Source: Chitinophagales bacterium (GTDB taxonomy: Bacteria > Bacteroidota > Bacteroidia > Chitinophagales > S012-47). Taken from it: a DNA stretch of 46,615 nt. Each line of letters begins with the position of its first letter. Within the stretch, counting starts at the first letter, position 1. This document shows positions 1 through 7,800 of the stretch, piece after piece. The DNA is taken from positions 1 to 46,615 of the forward strand of contig WFPF01000121.1 of NCBI GenBank assembly GCA_015487695.1. The letters run 5' to 3'. The notes under the pieces were generated by a model. The model had not been told where the DNA came from, did no database searches, and worked only from the letters and a program-made list of their open reading frames with translations. The translations under genes and the position numbers were made by a program.

Positions 1-64
1 CAAGGCTAAAAAGCCGAAGAGTGTTTTGACTCTCGAGCACCGCAAACTTATGTGGTGCTCTTTT
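1..64 (+). ncRNA. 3' tail of a tracrRNA-like RNA (nexus plus two hairpins), partial
   Basis: The first 64 bases carry three successive hairpins in the order seen at tracrRNA 3' ends. They are a nexus-like GGCT-AAAA-AGCC (4-15), a small stem AGAGT/ACTCT (18-33), and a terminator stem GAGCACC/GGTGCTC (35-41 and 54-60) followed by TTTT. The nexus AAGGCTA..GCCG matches the one in the complete tracrRNA at 231-322 in sequence and position, but the downstream stems differ. The anti-repeat would lie left of the window, so identity rests on the fold only. It could instead be the terminator of an unrelated gene. Confidence 0.5.
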
Positions 65-126
65 AATTCTATCAGAAACCACCCAATAGAATTAGTACCC
101 AAATCAAGTCCCAGAATTTTACTCAT
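1..126 (-). pseudogene. cas9: cas9 5' end (RuvC-I motif), broken after about 16 codons; runs to window edge
   Basis: Read leftward from the ATG at 126-124, the first 16 codons give MSKILGLDLGTNSIGW, the start of Cas9 with its RuvC-I motif (the Asp in GLDLGTNSIGW is the nuclease catalytic Asp). The frame stays open to base 1 but its remaining 26 codons do not resemble Cas9. The usual Ala/Ser after the Trp is a Phe, and the arginine-rich bridge helix that should follow soon is not in sight. Those codons are antisense to a rho-independent-looking hairpin at 35-64. I read this as a truncated or recombined cas9 whose recognisable coding ends near base 79. The alternatives are a very divergent intact cas9 running out of the window, or an assembly join. 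The divergently oriented tracrRNA at 231-322 supports identity as a type II (probably II-C) locus. Confidence 0.6.
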
Positions 127-194
127 AGCAGCGTTAGGTTGGTTATAAGAACGAACTTACTGATTTTCATAAACCTATAAAAACACTTTATCCA

Positions 195-225
195 TTGTTT
201 TTAAGTTCTTTTTGATTTAACTTTG
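195..225 (+). promoter_or_regulatory. Bacteroidota-type promoter of the tracrRNA
   Basis: TTG at 195-197 is followed after 20 bases by TAACTTTG at 218-225, a perfect match to the Bacteroidota -7 consensus TAnnTTTG with a normal distance to the -33 element. Transcription should begin about 6-8 bases after the box, near 231-233, just at the start of the anti-repeat. Confidence 0.65.
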
Positions 226-230
226 CCATT

Positions 231-322
231 GAAGATTTTATCCATTTGAAATCTTTTCACAATAAGGCTATATGCCGCAGGTTTAAAAACCTCAAGCCCT
301 GCTTCGGTAGGGCTTATTTTTT
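231..322 (+). ncRNA. tracrRNA of a type II (likely II-C) CRISPR-Cas9 system
   Basis: About 90 nt. The 5' part (231-262) reads as an anti-repeat. Its reverse complement begins ATTGTGAAAAGATTTCAAAT, close to the 5' end of long Bacteroidota type II repeats, which typically start GTTGTG. It is followed by a nexus hairpin GGC-TATAT-GCC (266-276), a second hairpin AGGTTT/AAACCT (279-292) and a terminator stem AGCCCT/AGGGCT (295-314) ending in a T run to 322. A clean promoter sits directly upstream. The RNA is transcribed away from the cas9 stub, a known type II-C arrangement. It would pair with pre-crRNA for processing and Cas9 loading. No repeat array is visible in the window, so the cognate repeat is predicted, not seen. 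Confidence 0.72.
295..322 (+). terminator. Terminator of the tracrRNA
   Basis: The stem AGCCCT (295-300) pairs with AGGGCT (309-314) around GCTTCGGT and is followed by TATTTTTT. It is a classic intrinsic terminator and doubles as the last tracrRNA hairpin. Confidence 0.75.
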
Positions 323-622
323 AAATTAGGATGCCAGCCATCTTCCAAGCCACCCGGACCGGTATTCACACTCCGGTTTGCCCAGAATATGATGTATCCG
401 GATCTGCGAAAGCTGTCATGCGAAGTGCTTTTTTTGCTCACCTCGCCCGGTCAGTGTTTCGGACGGGCCTGCTTGCAAAATGCAATTATGGCCTATTGAG
501 AACATCCCATTTCCCATTGCCTGAATTTATCCGAAAGCGCCTGCCGGAAATCTTAGGCTCCTGTGGCCGGGGGCTGTTCTTTTACTTGTTTCTTTGGATT
601 TCAGTTTATATGTTTACTCCAT
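323..622. other. Intergenic stretch with no recognised gene
   Basis: About 300 bases between the tracrRNA terminator and trmH. A plus-strand frame opens at the ATG at 331 and continues into trmH in a different reading frame to 858. Its translation resembles nothing I know and it conflicts with the certain trmH frame, so I do not call it. The base composition shifts here from the AT-rich CRISPR end to the roughly balanced composition of the rest of the window. The trmH promoter probably lies in the last 100 bases. Confidence 0.5.
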
Positions 623-1183
623 ATGACTCCGGAAAGAGCCGCCAAGATAGAACGGATGAAACGCCTGCGCCAGCCCGACCTGGGCCTGGTTCTCGAGAAT
701 GTGAACGATCCGCACAACATCTATGCCTGCCTGCGCACGGCCGATGCGGCCGGTGTGGGGCATGTCTATATCATCCACGATTCATTCTCTCTTCAGTGGT
801 ACGAGAGCAAGCGCATGAGCGCCAGTGCCGTCAAGTGGCTCGATTTGCATGTATTTAGCGATACCCCGAGCTGTATGGAGGAGGTTAAGAAGCGCTATGC
901 GCGGATATGGGGCACTTATCTGGGAGAGGATGCTTCTCCTTCCCTTTATGAACTCGATCTCACGGAAAGCACGGCCCTGGTCTTCGGAAATGAAACGCAC
1001 GGAATCAGTGAAGCAATGAGAAAATACAGCGACCAAAATTTCCGCATACCGATGATGGGCATGGTGCAAAGTCTCAACATCAGTGTGGCATGTGCCGTCA
1101 CCCTTTACGAAGCGCTGAGGCAGCGGCAACTGGCGGGCAAATATCACGCAGCCATCGCGTCAGCGGAGAGAAATCAGAGATAA
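623..1183 (+). CDS. trmH: tRNA (guanosine-2'-O-)-methyltransferase TrmH
   Basis: 186-residue SPOUT-class RNA methyltransferase that 2'-O-methylates a guanosine in tRNA (Gm18 in the E. coli enzyme) using SAM. The ATG at 623 is chosen because the protein then begins MTPERAAKIERM and continues RQPDLGLVLENVNDPHNIYA, matching the standard TrmH start. An upstream in-frame ATG at 563 would add an unrelated hydrophobic stretch. Knot motifs seen are LVFGNETHGIS (motif 2) and IPMMGMVQSLNISVACAV (motif 3). Length is near normal, though shorter than the E. coli protein at the C-terminus. Its last 10 bases overlap the end of the convergent PLP enzyme gene. Family assignment is firm; the exact tRNA position is inferred. 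Confidence 0.9.
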   Translation: MTPERAAKIERMKRLRQPDLGLVLENVNDPHNIYACLRTADAAGVGHVYIIHDSFSLQWYESKRMSASAVKWLDLHVFSDTPSCMEEVKKRYARIWGTYLGEDASPSLYELDLTESTALVFGNETHGISEAMRKYSDQNFRIPMMGMVQSLNISVACAVTLYEALRQRQLAGKYHAAIASAERNQR

Positions 1184-2148
1184 CCCATTTCTTTCATCCA
1201 CTCATCGTTGTAGATCTTGCCGACATAGCGGCTGCCGTGGTCGTGAAGCAGGATCACAGCCAGGTCGCCTGCCCTGAAGCGGTCTTTCATCTGCAAAACG
1301 CCCTGTATGGCCGATCCGGCCGAGTACCCTGCGAAAATGCCTTCTTCGCGGGCCAGCCTGCGTGCCATGATCGCTCCGTCTTTGTCCGTGACCGCTTCGA
1401 AATGGTCAATCACCTCGAAATCAATGTTTTCCGGAATGATATCTTCTCCGATGCCTTCGGTCACATAGGCGTGGATCTTGCTTTCGTCAAAGACGCCCGT
1501 TTCGTGGTAGCTTTTCAGCACCGAGCCATAGGCGTCAATGCCCAAAACCTGAATCTGCGGGTTCTTTTCTTTGAGAAATCGCCCCACCCCGCTGATGGTG
1601 CCTCCGGTGCCCACACCCGAAATGAAGTGTGTGATTTTTCCTTCCGTCTGCTCCCATATTTCCGGGCCGGTCCACTCGTAGTGTGCCTGTCGGTTGCTCA
1701 GGTTGTGGTATTGATTGGCATAAAAGGCATTGGGCGTTTCCTCGGCTATTTTTTTAGCTACCGAGTAGTAGCTGCGCGGGTCATCGGCTGCCACGTCCGT
1801 GGGACAGACGATCACCTCGGCTCCGAGTGCTTTCAGGATATCGACCTTCTCTTTGGACTGTTTGTCGTTGGTGGTGAATACACATTTGTATCCCTTGACG
1901 ATGGCTGCCAGGGCCAGGCCCATGCCCGTATTTCCCGAGGTACCTTCCACGATGGTGCCCCCCGGTTTCAGCAGCCCGGCTTTTTCAGCATCTTCGATGA
2001 TTTTTACCGCCATGCGGTCTTTCACCGAGTTGCCCGGATTGAATGATTCTATTTTAACCAGAAAGTCTCCCGGAAGTCCGCTGCAAATCCGGTTGAGTCT
2101 GACAAGAGGCGTATTGCCTATGGTCTCGAGGATGTTTTTATACCACAT
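1174..2148 (-). CDS. Cystathionine beta-synthase / cysteine synthase family PLP enzyme
   Basis: 324-residue fold-type II PLP enzyme that makes cysteine from O-acetylserine, or cystathionine from serine and homocysteine. PLP lysine K43 lies in NSVKDRM, the substrate loop TSGNTGMG at about 70-77, and the phosphate-binding GVGTGGTISG near 178. The C-terminus (DHGSRYVGKIYNDEWM) is more like catalytic cores of cystathionine beta-synthases than like CysK. No C-terminal CBS (Bateman) pair is present, so SAM control is absent. It is followed convergently by trmH with a 10-base overlap. A TATATTTG box only five bases before the ATG suggests its own short-leader transcript despite the co-directional LysM gene 17 bases upstream. 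The substrate (cysteine versus cystathionine) cannot be settled from sequence. Confidence 0.85.
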   Translation of the reverse strand: MWYKNILETIGNTPLVRLNRICSGLPGDFLVKIESFNPGNSVKDRMAVKIIEDAEKAGLLKPGGTIVEGTSGNTGMGLALAAIVKGYKCVFTTNDKQSKEKVDILKALGAEVIVCPTDVAADDPRSYYSVAKKIAEETPNAFYANQYHNLSNRQAHYEWTGPEIWEQTEGKITHFISGVGTGGTISGVGRFLKEKNPQIQVLGIDAYGSVLKSYHETGVFDESKIHAYVTEGIGEDIIPENIDFEVIDHFEAVTDKDGAIMARRLAREEGIFAGYSAGSAIQGVLQMKDRFRAGDLAVILLHDHGSRYVGKIYNDEWMKEMGYL

Positions 2149-2153
2149 GGCGG

Positions 2154-2161
2154 CAAATATA
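2154..2161 (-). promoter_or_regulatory. -7 promoter box TATATTTG for the PLP enzyme gene
   Basis: On the minus strand TATATTTG matches TAnnTTTG exactly and ends 5 bases before the ATG at 2148. A transcript from it would be almost leaderless. I see no clear -33 TTTG. Confidence 0.5.
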
Positions 2162-2164
2162 ATA

Positions 2165-3316
2165 TCATTTGCCTCCCTTTTTTTCCTTTAAATAGTAAAT
2201 TTCAAGCAAGGCAATGTCATCAAAAGCTTTCAGCTCTTTGCCGGCCGATTCGGGGAGTTTCATTTGTATGTCCTTGTTTTCTTCCCTTTGCGGGAGGTGC
2301 CCGATGACCTTGGCATAGACATATCGCCCGTTCACCGGGTTTTCGACCCGCAGGATGGTACCGATCGGCAGGGTGCGGTGCAGGGCGAAATATCCTTTCG
2401 AAGCCGGAAACCCTTCCACGTCTTTCATCCAGCGTGTGACGGCTTTTTCATTTTCCTCTTTATAGCTTCCCGTGCTCTTTACCTCTTCGTATTCCAGCGA
2501 AAGTTCATTGACAGGTGCCTCGAAACTTTCATCTTTTTCATACTTCACTTCCTCTTCTTTCTTATTTTCTTTCCGGCCTTCTTCTTCCTTCTTCATCTCC
2601 TCCGTGCCGGGCACCTCCCCTTTTGTTTTTTCTTTCTTTTCTTCGCTCGCTTTGCCCACGATGAGGCGCTGCCCCACTTCGATATCAAAGGACTGAAGTC
2701 CGTTCCAGTCCATAATGTCCGTCACTTTCACCTTGTACTTCCTCGAAATTCCGTACATGGTTTCGCCCGCTTCCACAATGTGGTAGATATATTCGTCTTT
2801 CTTCGTTTCGGACCCGGGGGCAGTGTTTCCCGGCTCCTCCGGGTCTGCCGTCATGCTCTTCTCCTCTCCGGCAGCCGATTGCTCTGTGGGGATTTTCAGT
2901 TTTTGCCCTTCGCGCAGACGATCGGGATTCAGGCCGCTGTTGAGCTTTACAATGCGGCCGATGGGCACATTGTATTTTTTCGAAAGGCTGTAAAGCGTTT
3001 CCCCTTTCCGAACGGTATGAATCACCCAGGATGCTTCCTTGCTTTGCTCCCGGCCTTTGATCCTTGGAATTTTCAGGATCTGTCCATCCCGGATGATACC
3101 GTTTTTCACACCCGGGTTGTATTTGAGGATTTCGGAGACGGGCACATCATATTTCCGGGAGATTCCTTCGAGGGTCTCCCCTTTTTCGACTTCATGAATG
3201 ACCACACGAATGCCGTTTTGCATGAAATAGCTGATGGAATCCGGTGAAAAAGAGGCGGAAACTTCACCCATGCTCAGGAAAAGCAGAAAAATAGCAGTAA
3301 GAAGCTTCATAATCAT
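2165..3316 (-). CDS. Secreted LysM-repeat protein with C-terminal double-psi beta-barrel-like domain
   Basis: 383 residues. A signal peptide (about 1-22) is followed by three LysM domains at about 40-84, 99-142 and 178-220 (each with a KGETL- or AGETM-type start and a GQ.L.I end). Next comes a Lys/Glu-rich linker (221-290). The C-terminal segment at 295-378 (GYFALHRTLPIGTILRVENP) has the pattern of RlpA-like double-psi barrels. LysM binds peptidoglycan N-acetylglucosamine, so this is likely a periplasmic or outer-membrane cell-wall protein. The conserved catalytic Asp and His of lytic RlpA proteins are not obvious, so a structural or binding role is possible. Start could be the ATG at 3316 or 3310. 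It is divergent from the NfeD-like gene, sharing 46 bases. Confidence 0.8.
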   Translation of the reverse strand: MIMKLLTAIFLLFLSMGEVSASFSPDSISYFMQNGIRVVIHEVEKGETLEGISRKYDVPVSEILKYNPGVKNGIIRDGQILKIPRIKGREQSKEASWVIHTVRKGETLYSLSKKYNVPIGRIVKLNSGLNPDRLREGQKLKIPTEQSAAGEEKSMTADPEEPGNTAPGSETKKDEYIYHIVEAGETMYGISRKYKVKVTDIMDWNGLQSFDIEVGQRLIVGKASEEKKEKTKGEVPGTEEMKKEEEGRKENKKEEEVKYEKDESFEAPVNELSLEYEEVKSTGSYKEENEKAVTRWMKDVEGFPASKGYFALHRTLPIGTILRVENPVNGRYVYAKVIGHLPQREENKDIQMKLPESAGKELKAFDDIALLEIYYLKEKKGGK

Positions 3317-3362
3317 GTAATTTTAGGCGGCATATGCCAATTGAACGTAAAATTAACGCAGC

Positions 3363-4733
3363 GTGCTGAAGTCCATTGCCTTCCGTATCCTCATTCCCCT
3401 GCTCAGTGTAGGGCTTATAGTACAATCGCTGGCGGCCCGGGAGGCCCCCGGCACGGACACCCTGCGCCCCCGCGTCTATCGCTTTTCCATACGTGAAGCC
3501 ATCATGCCTCCGGCCGAGCGCAAGTTTAACCGTGCGATGGAGGAGGCCGACTCCATGCATGCCGACTTTATCCTGCTTACCCTCGACACCTACGGAGGGG
3601 CCGTGGATGTGGCCGACCGCATGCGTACGCGCCTGCTCAACAGCGATGCCGTCACCCTGGTGTTTATTGAAAACAATGCGGCATCAGCCGGAGCCCTCAT
3701 CTCGATAGCCTGCGACAGCATCTTTATGAAAAAAGAAGCCACCATCGGGGCAGCCGTGGTAGTGACAGGCGAAGGAGGAGCAGCCGGTGAAAAATATCAA
3801 AGCTATTTCCGTGAGAAATTCAGGGCTACGGCACAGTCTACGGGCCGGGACCCCGACATAGCCGAAGCGATGGTCAATCCGGATGTTTACATCCCCGGGG
3901 TTATCGATTCCGGAAAAATATTGACTCTGACGGCCGAAGATGCCCTGAAACTGGGGTACTGCAATCGCATCGTTGAGCGGGAAGAAGATATCTTCGATTA
4001 CATGCATCTGGAAAATGCGGAAGTGATAGAATTCCGGCTGACTGCTGTCGACCGCATTATCCGCTTTCTAACCGATCCGGTGGTGAGCGGCCTGCTGATA
4101 ACGGTCATTTTCTTCGGTATTTTCTTTGAGCTGCAGTCGCCCGGCATCGGCTTTCCGCTCATAGCGGCCATCAGTGCGGCCGTCCTCTACTTCACTCCGC
4201 TCTATCTTGACGGCCTGGCCGAAAACTGGGAAATCCTGATTTTCGTTATCGGCATTCTCCTGATTGCAGCCGAAATCTTTGTCATCCCGGGCTTCGGTGT
4301 GGCCGGTATCTCGGGCATTATCCTTACCCTTGGCGGACTGGTGCTCAGTCTGGTTCAGAATGTACGCTTCGACTTTCACGGAGTACCGGGCGGACAGATC
4401 AGCGAGGCCGTCACGGTGGTGCTCCTTGCCCTTTTGTTCACCATTGCCCTGCTCTTTTTCCTGGGTTCGCGCCTGCATAGCAATCCACTCACCCGCGCAC
4501 TGGTCTTCAGCGATGAAGAAAAAGCCGAACACGGCTACACAAGCGACCTCTTCACAAAAGATAATCCGAGCGGAAAAACGGGTGTGGCCATGACCGACCT
4601 GCGCCCGGGCGGCAAAGTGCAGATCGGGGATGAAGTCTACGATGCCGTCACGGGCGGAGAGTACATCGAGAAAGGAAAAAAGGTGACTGTACTCGAAGCG
4701 AGGGGTTATCTGCTGAAAGTGGAGGAATGCTGA
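3363..4733 (+). CDS. NfeD-family membrane-bound serine protease (ClpP-class, stomatin operon peptidase type)
   Basis: 456 residues, GTG start at 3363. An N-terminal signal/anchor (1-25) is followed by a ClpP-like protease domain (about 38-215) with the nucleophile Ser108 in NNAASAGALIS and a following Lys as likely general base. Several membrane helices (about 228-375) come next, then a soluble OB-fold NfeD C-terminal domain (about 395-456). Long NfeD proteins cleave hydrophobic C-termini of stomatin-like partners and act in membrane quality control. No stomatin/SPFH gene is adjacent, so the substrate is unknown. The gene is divergent from the LysM gene and followed by a 119-base gap before the giant adhesin. 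The family call is strong; the start codon is less sure. Confidence 0.85.
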   Translation: MLKSIAFRILIPLLSVGLIVQSLAAREAPGTDTLRPRVYRFSIREAIMPPAERKFNRAMEEADSMHADFILLTLDTYGGAVDVADRMRTRLLNSDAVTLVFIENNAASAGALISIACDSIFMKKEATIGAAVVVTGEGGAAGEKYQSYFREKFRATAQSTGRDPDIAEAMVNPDVYIPGVIDSGKILTLTAEDALKLGYCNRIVEREEDIFDYMHLENAEVIEFRLTAVDRIIRFLTDPVVSGLLITVIFFGIFFELQSPGIGFPLIAAISAAVLYFTPLYLDGLAENWEILIFVIGILLIAAEIFVIPGFGVAGISGIILTLGGLVLSLVQNVRFDFHGVPGGQISEAVTVVLLALLFTIALLFFLGSRLHSNPLTRALVFSDEEKAEHGYTSDLFTKDNPSGKTGVAMTDLRPGGKVQIGDEVYDAVTGGEYIEKGKKVTVLEARGYLLKVEEC

Positions 4734-4776
4734 AGAAGCGGAGCATTACATGTTACAAATAACTGAAAATCTTGAT

Positions 4777-4829
4777 TTTAAGCATTTTTAATTTGCCAAA
4801 AAGCCCCCGATTGAGCCCCAATGCTTAAA
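4777..4829. promoter_or_regulatory. 10-bp perfect inverted repeat upstream of the giant adhesin
   Basis: TTTAAGCATT (4777-4786) is repeated in inverse as AATGCTTAAA (4820-4829), separated by 33 bases that include a TAATTTG promoter-like box. It ends 23 bases before the GTG start. It could be an operator, a leader stem-loop, or a terminator of the upstream gene (the T run is poor). Confidence 0.4.
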
Positions 4830-4852
4830 TTTATTCCAAAGCCGCCCCTATC

Positions 4853-7800
4853 GTGAGACCCATTTATCTCTTTATCCTTCTTTTCTCTCTGCTCCTGCCC
4901 GAGCGTAGTTACGGGCAGAATGACACTTTCACGTGTGACGGCTCCTACTATTTCGCCACCGATGCTTCGGGTTCGAGTGTAACCGACCTTCAGCTCGTAG
5001 TCATCACCCAGTTCGTTACTTTCCAGCCTTTTGTGATTTACAGCGCCATCATCAATTCTGTGGGGTACAACCGCAAAGACAATCTCATCTACGGCCTCGA
5101 AACCGCACAGAATCAGATTATCCGCATGTTTAAAAACGGAAATTACCAACTGATGGGCAATCCCAACCTGCCCTCTCCGGGGGCCTATGTTTCGGGCGAT
5201 GTAGACAGCGGGGGCATCTTTAGTCTGGTAGGCGGCAACCCGGCCTATATCGTGCACTACGATGTGACGGGACCCACTGCCATACAACTGGGGAATGTGC
5301 AGCTTTACTACACGGGCAATGTGAATGGCAACCCGACTTTTTACGATGTGGCCTATCATCCCTTCAATGCCAACCTCTACGGCTACGACTACAACACGCG
5401 AAGGCTCTGCACCATCGATCCGCAGACCGGTGCCGTGGATGCCTACGGAACCTACGAGCCCAATACCGGCTCCGGAGCACTTTTCTTCGATGTTTACGGG
5501 CAATTGTACTCCTACATGAACGGCAAAATGTACCGCTTCGACATACCCACCGGAGCAGCCACGCTGGTGGCCAACGGGCCCGCCACAGGGCGGCAGGACG
5601 GCTGCTCGTGCCCCTATACCATCAAACTGGGAAAAAGCTCGCTGCCGGCATCGGTTTGCCCGGGCGACACCTTTACCCTGCGCTACGAAATTCGCAATGT
5701 GCTCAATGACACTCTTTTCAATGTGGATCTCTATGACCAACTTCCCGCAGCCTTCACGATTGTTCAGATCAGCAGCCTCAAAGGGGGTACATTGGCCGCT
5801 TCCAGCGGGCCCGGCAGCAGTTATCTGGGCATAGAAAATATGATACTTCCACCGGATACGAACATCATTGATGTGCGGGTGGCCGTAGATTCTGCCATGA
5901 GCGGAGGCGTGTCCCTCGGCTCGCAGGGCATTCTGCGCGACCTGCCCAACTTATTTTCCGACACCATCTATTCGGATGATCCGGCTACGATCAAGATTGA
6001 TGACAGCACCTATACTTTCATTTACCCGAAAGAAGACAATCGCAACCTGATCGCTGCGGTTCCGCCCCTCTGCGTGGGCGACAATCTCACGCTCAATGCC
6101 AACGGCCCGCTCAATACGAGCTACCACTGGACCGGCCCCGACAGCTTCGAATCCTTTCAAGCCGTCAATGTGCTCCTCAACCTGCCTCCTGACGGCTTTG
6201 GCAGCTATTATGTCGAGGGCATACAAAACGGATGTACCTTGCTGCGGGATTCGATAGAAATCAAAAAAGGCGATTGCGCCAATGAGTATCCCTGTGTCAG
6301 CCGGTTTTACATGTCCCGCTACTCACCGGGCGACTCCACATACATCACCCTCATCGATTTCGACACGACCATGACCCATGACAGCATCAGCATTCACACG
6401 GACAGTCTCGATGCCACGGGCTATCGCTTTGCCGATCATTTTATCTATGCCTTTGACAATCGCCTGAGAAAGGTAGTACGGCTCTATGCCAACGGTCAGG
6501 GATCGCTCATGGATATTCAGGGAAGCCTCCCCCCGGGCAGCTACGAAGCCGGGGCCATCGACACCGCGGGATTCTACGTCATTTGCGGTCGGTCGGGCGC
6601 CATCGTCACCCTCTATGTGGGCTCGCGGAAAGCAAAAATCATTCAAAGTGCCAATCTGCAATACAGCGGTGGCGCAGCCGGCATGCCTGTATTCGGGGAC
6701 ATAGCCTTCGACCCCTGGAGCAATGTCTGCTATGGATACGATGAAAACAGCGGGCGCCTCTCAAGCATCGATCCGGCTACGGGGCTGGTGAGTCCGGCCG
6801 GGCCGGCACTGGCATCCGTGGATGTGAATTCGCTGTTTTTCAATGCTTTTGGTGAGCTCTTTGCCTATGGAAACGGAGTTTATTATCGGGTCGATCCCGG
6901 CAGCGGGCAGTTTGCTTCGGCTGATACTTCTCTTTTTGCTTCCGTGGAAGACGGCTCTTCCTGTCCGTACAAGGTAGAGATGCAGAAAAGCTTTGCACCT
7001 GAGGCCATTTGTCCGGGCGAAGAGTTTAGCATCACCTTTAAAATTGCCAACCGCAGCGGAAAGGTCATGCCTTTTGTCGGCTTTTACGACAAGTTGCATC
7101 CGAAACTTAGTATCACGGCCATCGAACACTACCCGGGCGGCATCATTAATCCGGGAACCGGAGTGGGACAAAGTCAGCTCTTTATCTACAACATGACCCT
7201 CCCCCATGGTATCGACTCGGTGCGTATACGTGTGAAACTTTCCGAGAAGATAAACGGAGGCCGCTATCTCGACAATCAGGCCATTCTGGTCAATGTGAGC
7301 GGTGAAGAAGATACGGTGTACAGCGACTGGCCGGCATCGCTCCGTTTTACCGATCCATCGGGACTTTACATCTATCCCACACCCAAAATCACACAGCGCA
7401 TCGACCTCTGTGAAGGCTCGCAATTCTGGGCCGGAGGAGCTTTTCAAAGCAGCAGCGGCACTTACCGCGATACGCTGCAAACGCTTCATGGCTGTGATTC
7501 CATAGTCACTACGGAGCTATACTTCCATCCAAATAAATCGCTGACAATCAATGCGTATATCTGCAATGGCGACAGTGTTTTTGCAGGCGGTGCCTGGCAA
7601 AAAGTCAGCGGAACTTACACGGACTCCTTTGCGAGCTCCCGGGGCTGCGACAGTGTGGTCATCACACAGTTGACCGTTTCCAATGTCACGCTCATCAACC
7701 GCCTTCATGAAATCTGTGAAGGCGACTCCCTCTTCCTTGCCAATGCCTGGCGAAGCACTCCGGGCACCTTCTACGATACCCTTGCCACTTCCGGAGCCTG

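Noticed and set aside
35-64. Terminator hairpin as a CRISPR repeat
   Set aside because: It occurs once and has a stem-loop with a T run, so it is a terminator rather than part of an array.
331-858. Open plus-strand frame of 175 codons upstream of and across trmH
   Set aside because: It overlaps trmH in a different frame and its translation shows no recognisable family; trmH has clear motifs, so this frame is incidental.
1090-2046. Long plus-strand frame opposite the PLP enzyme gene
   Set aside because: It is antisense to a certain gene and only reflects codon composition.
2154-2161. Palindromic site or operator at the PLP enzyme start
   Set aside because: It matches the -7 promoter box and shows no inverted repeat, so a promoter explains it.
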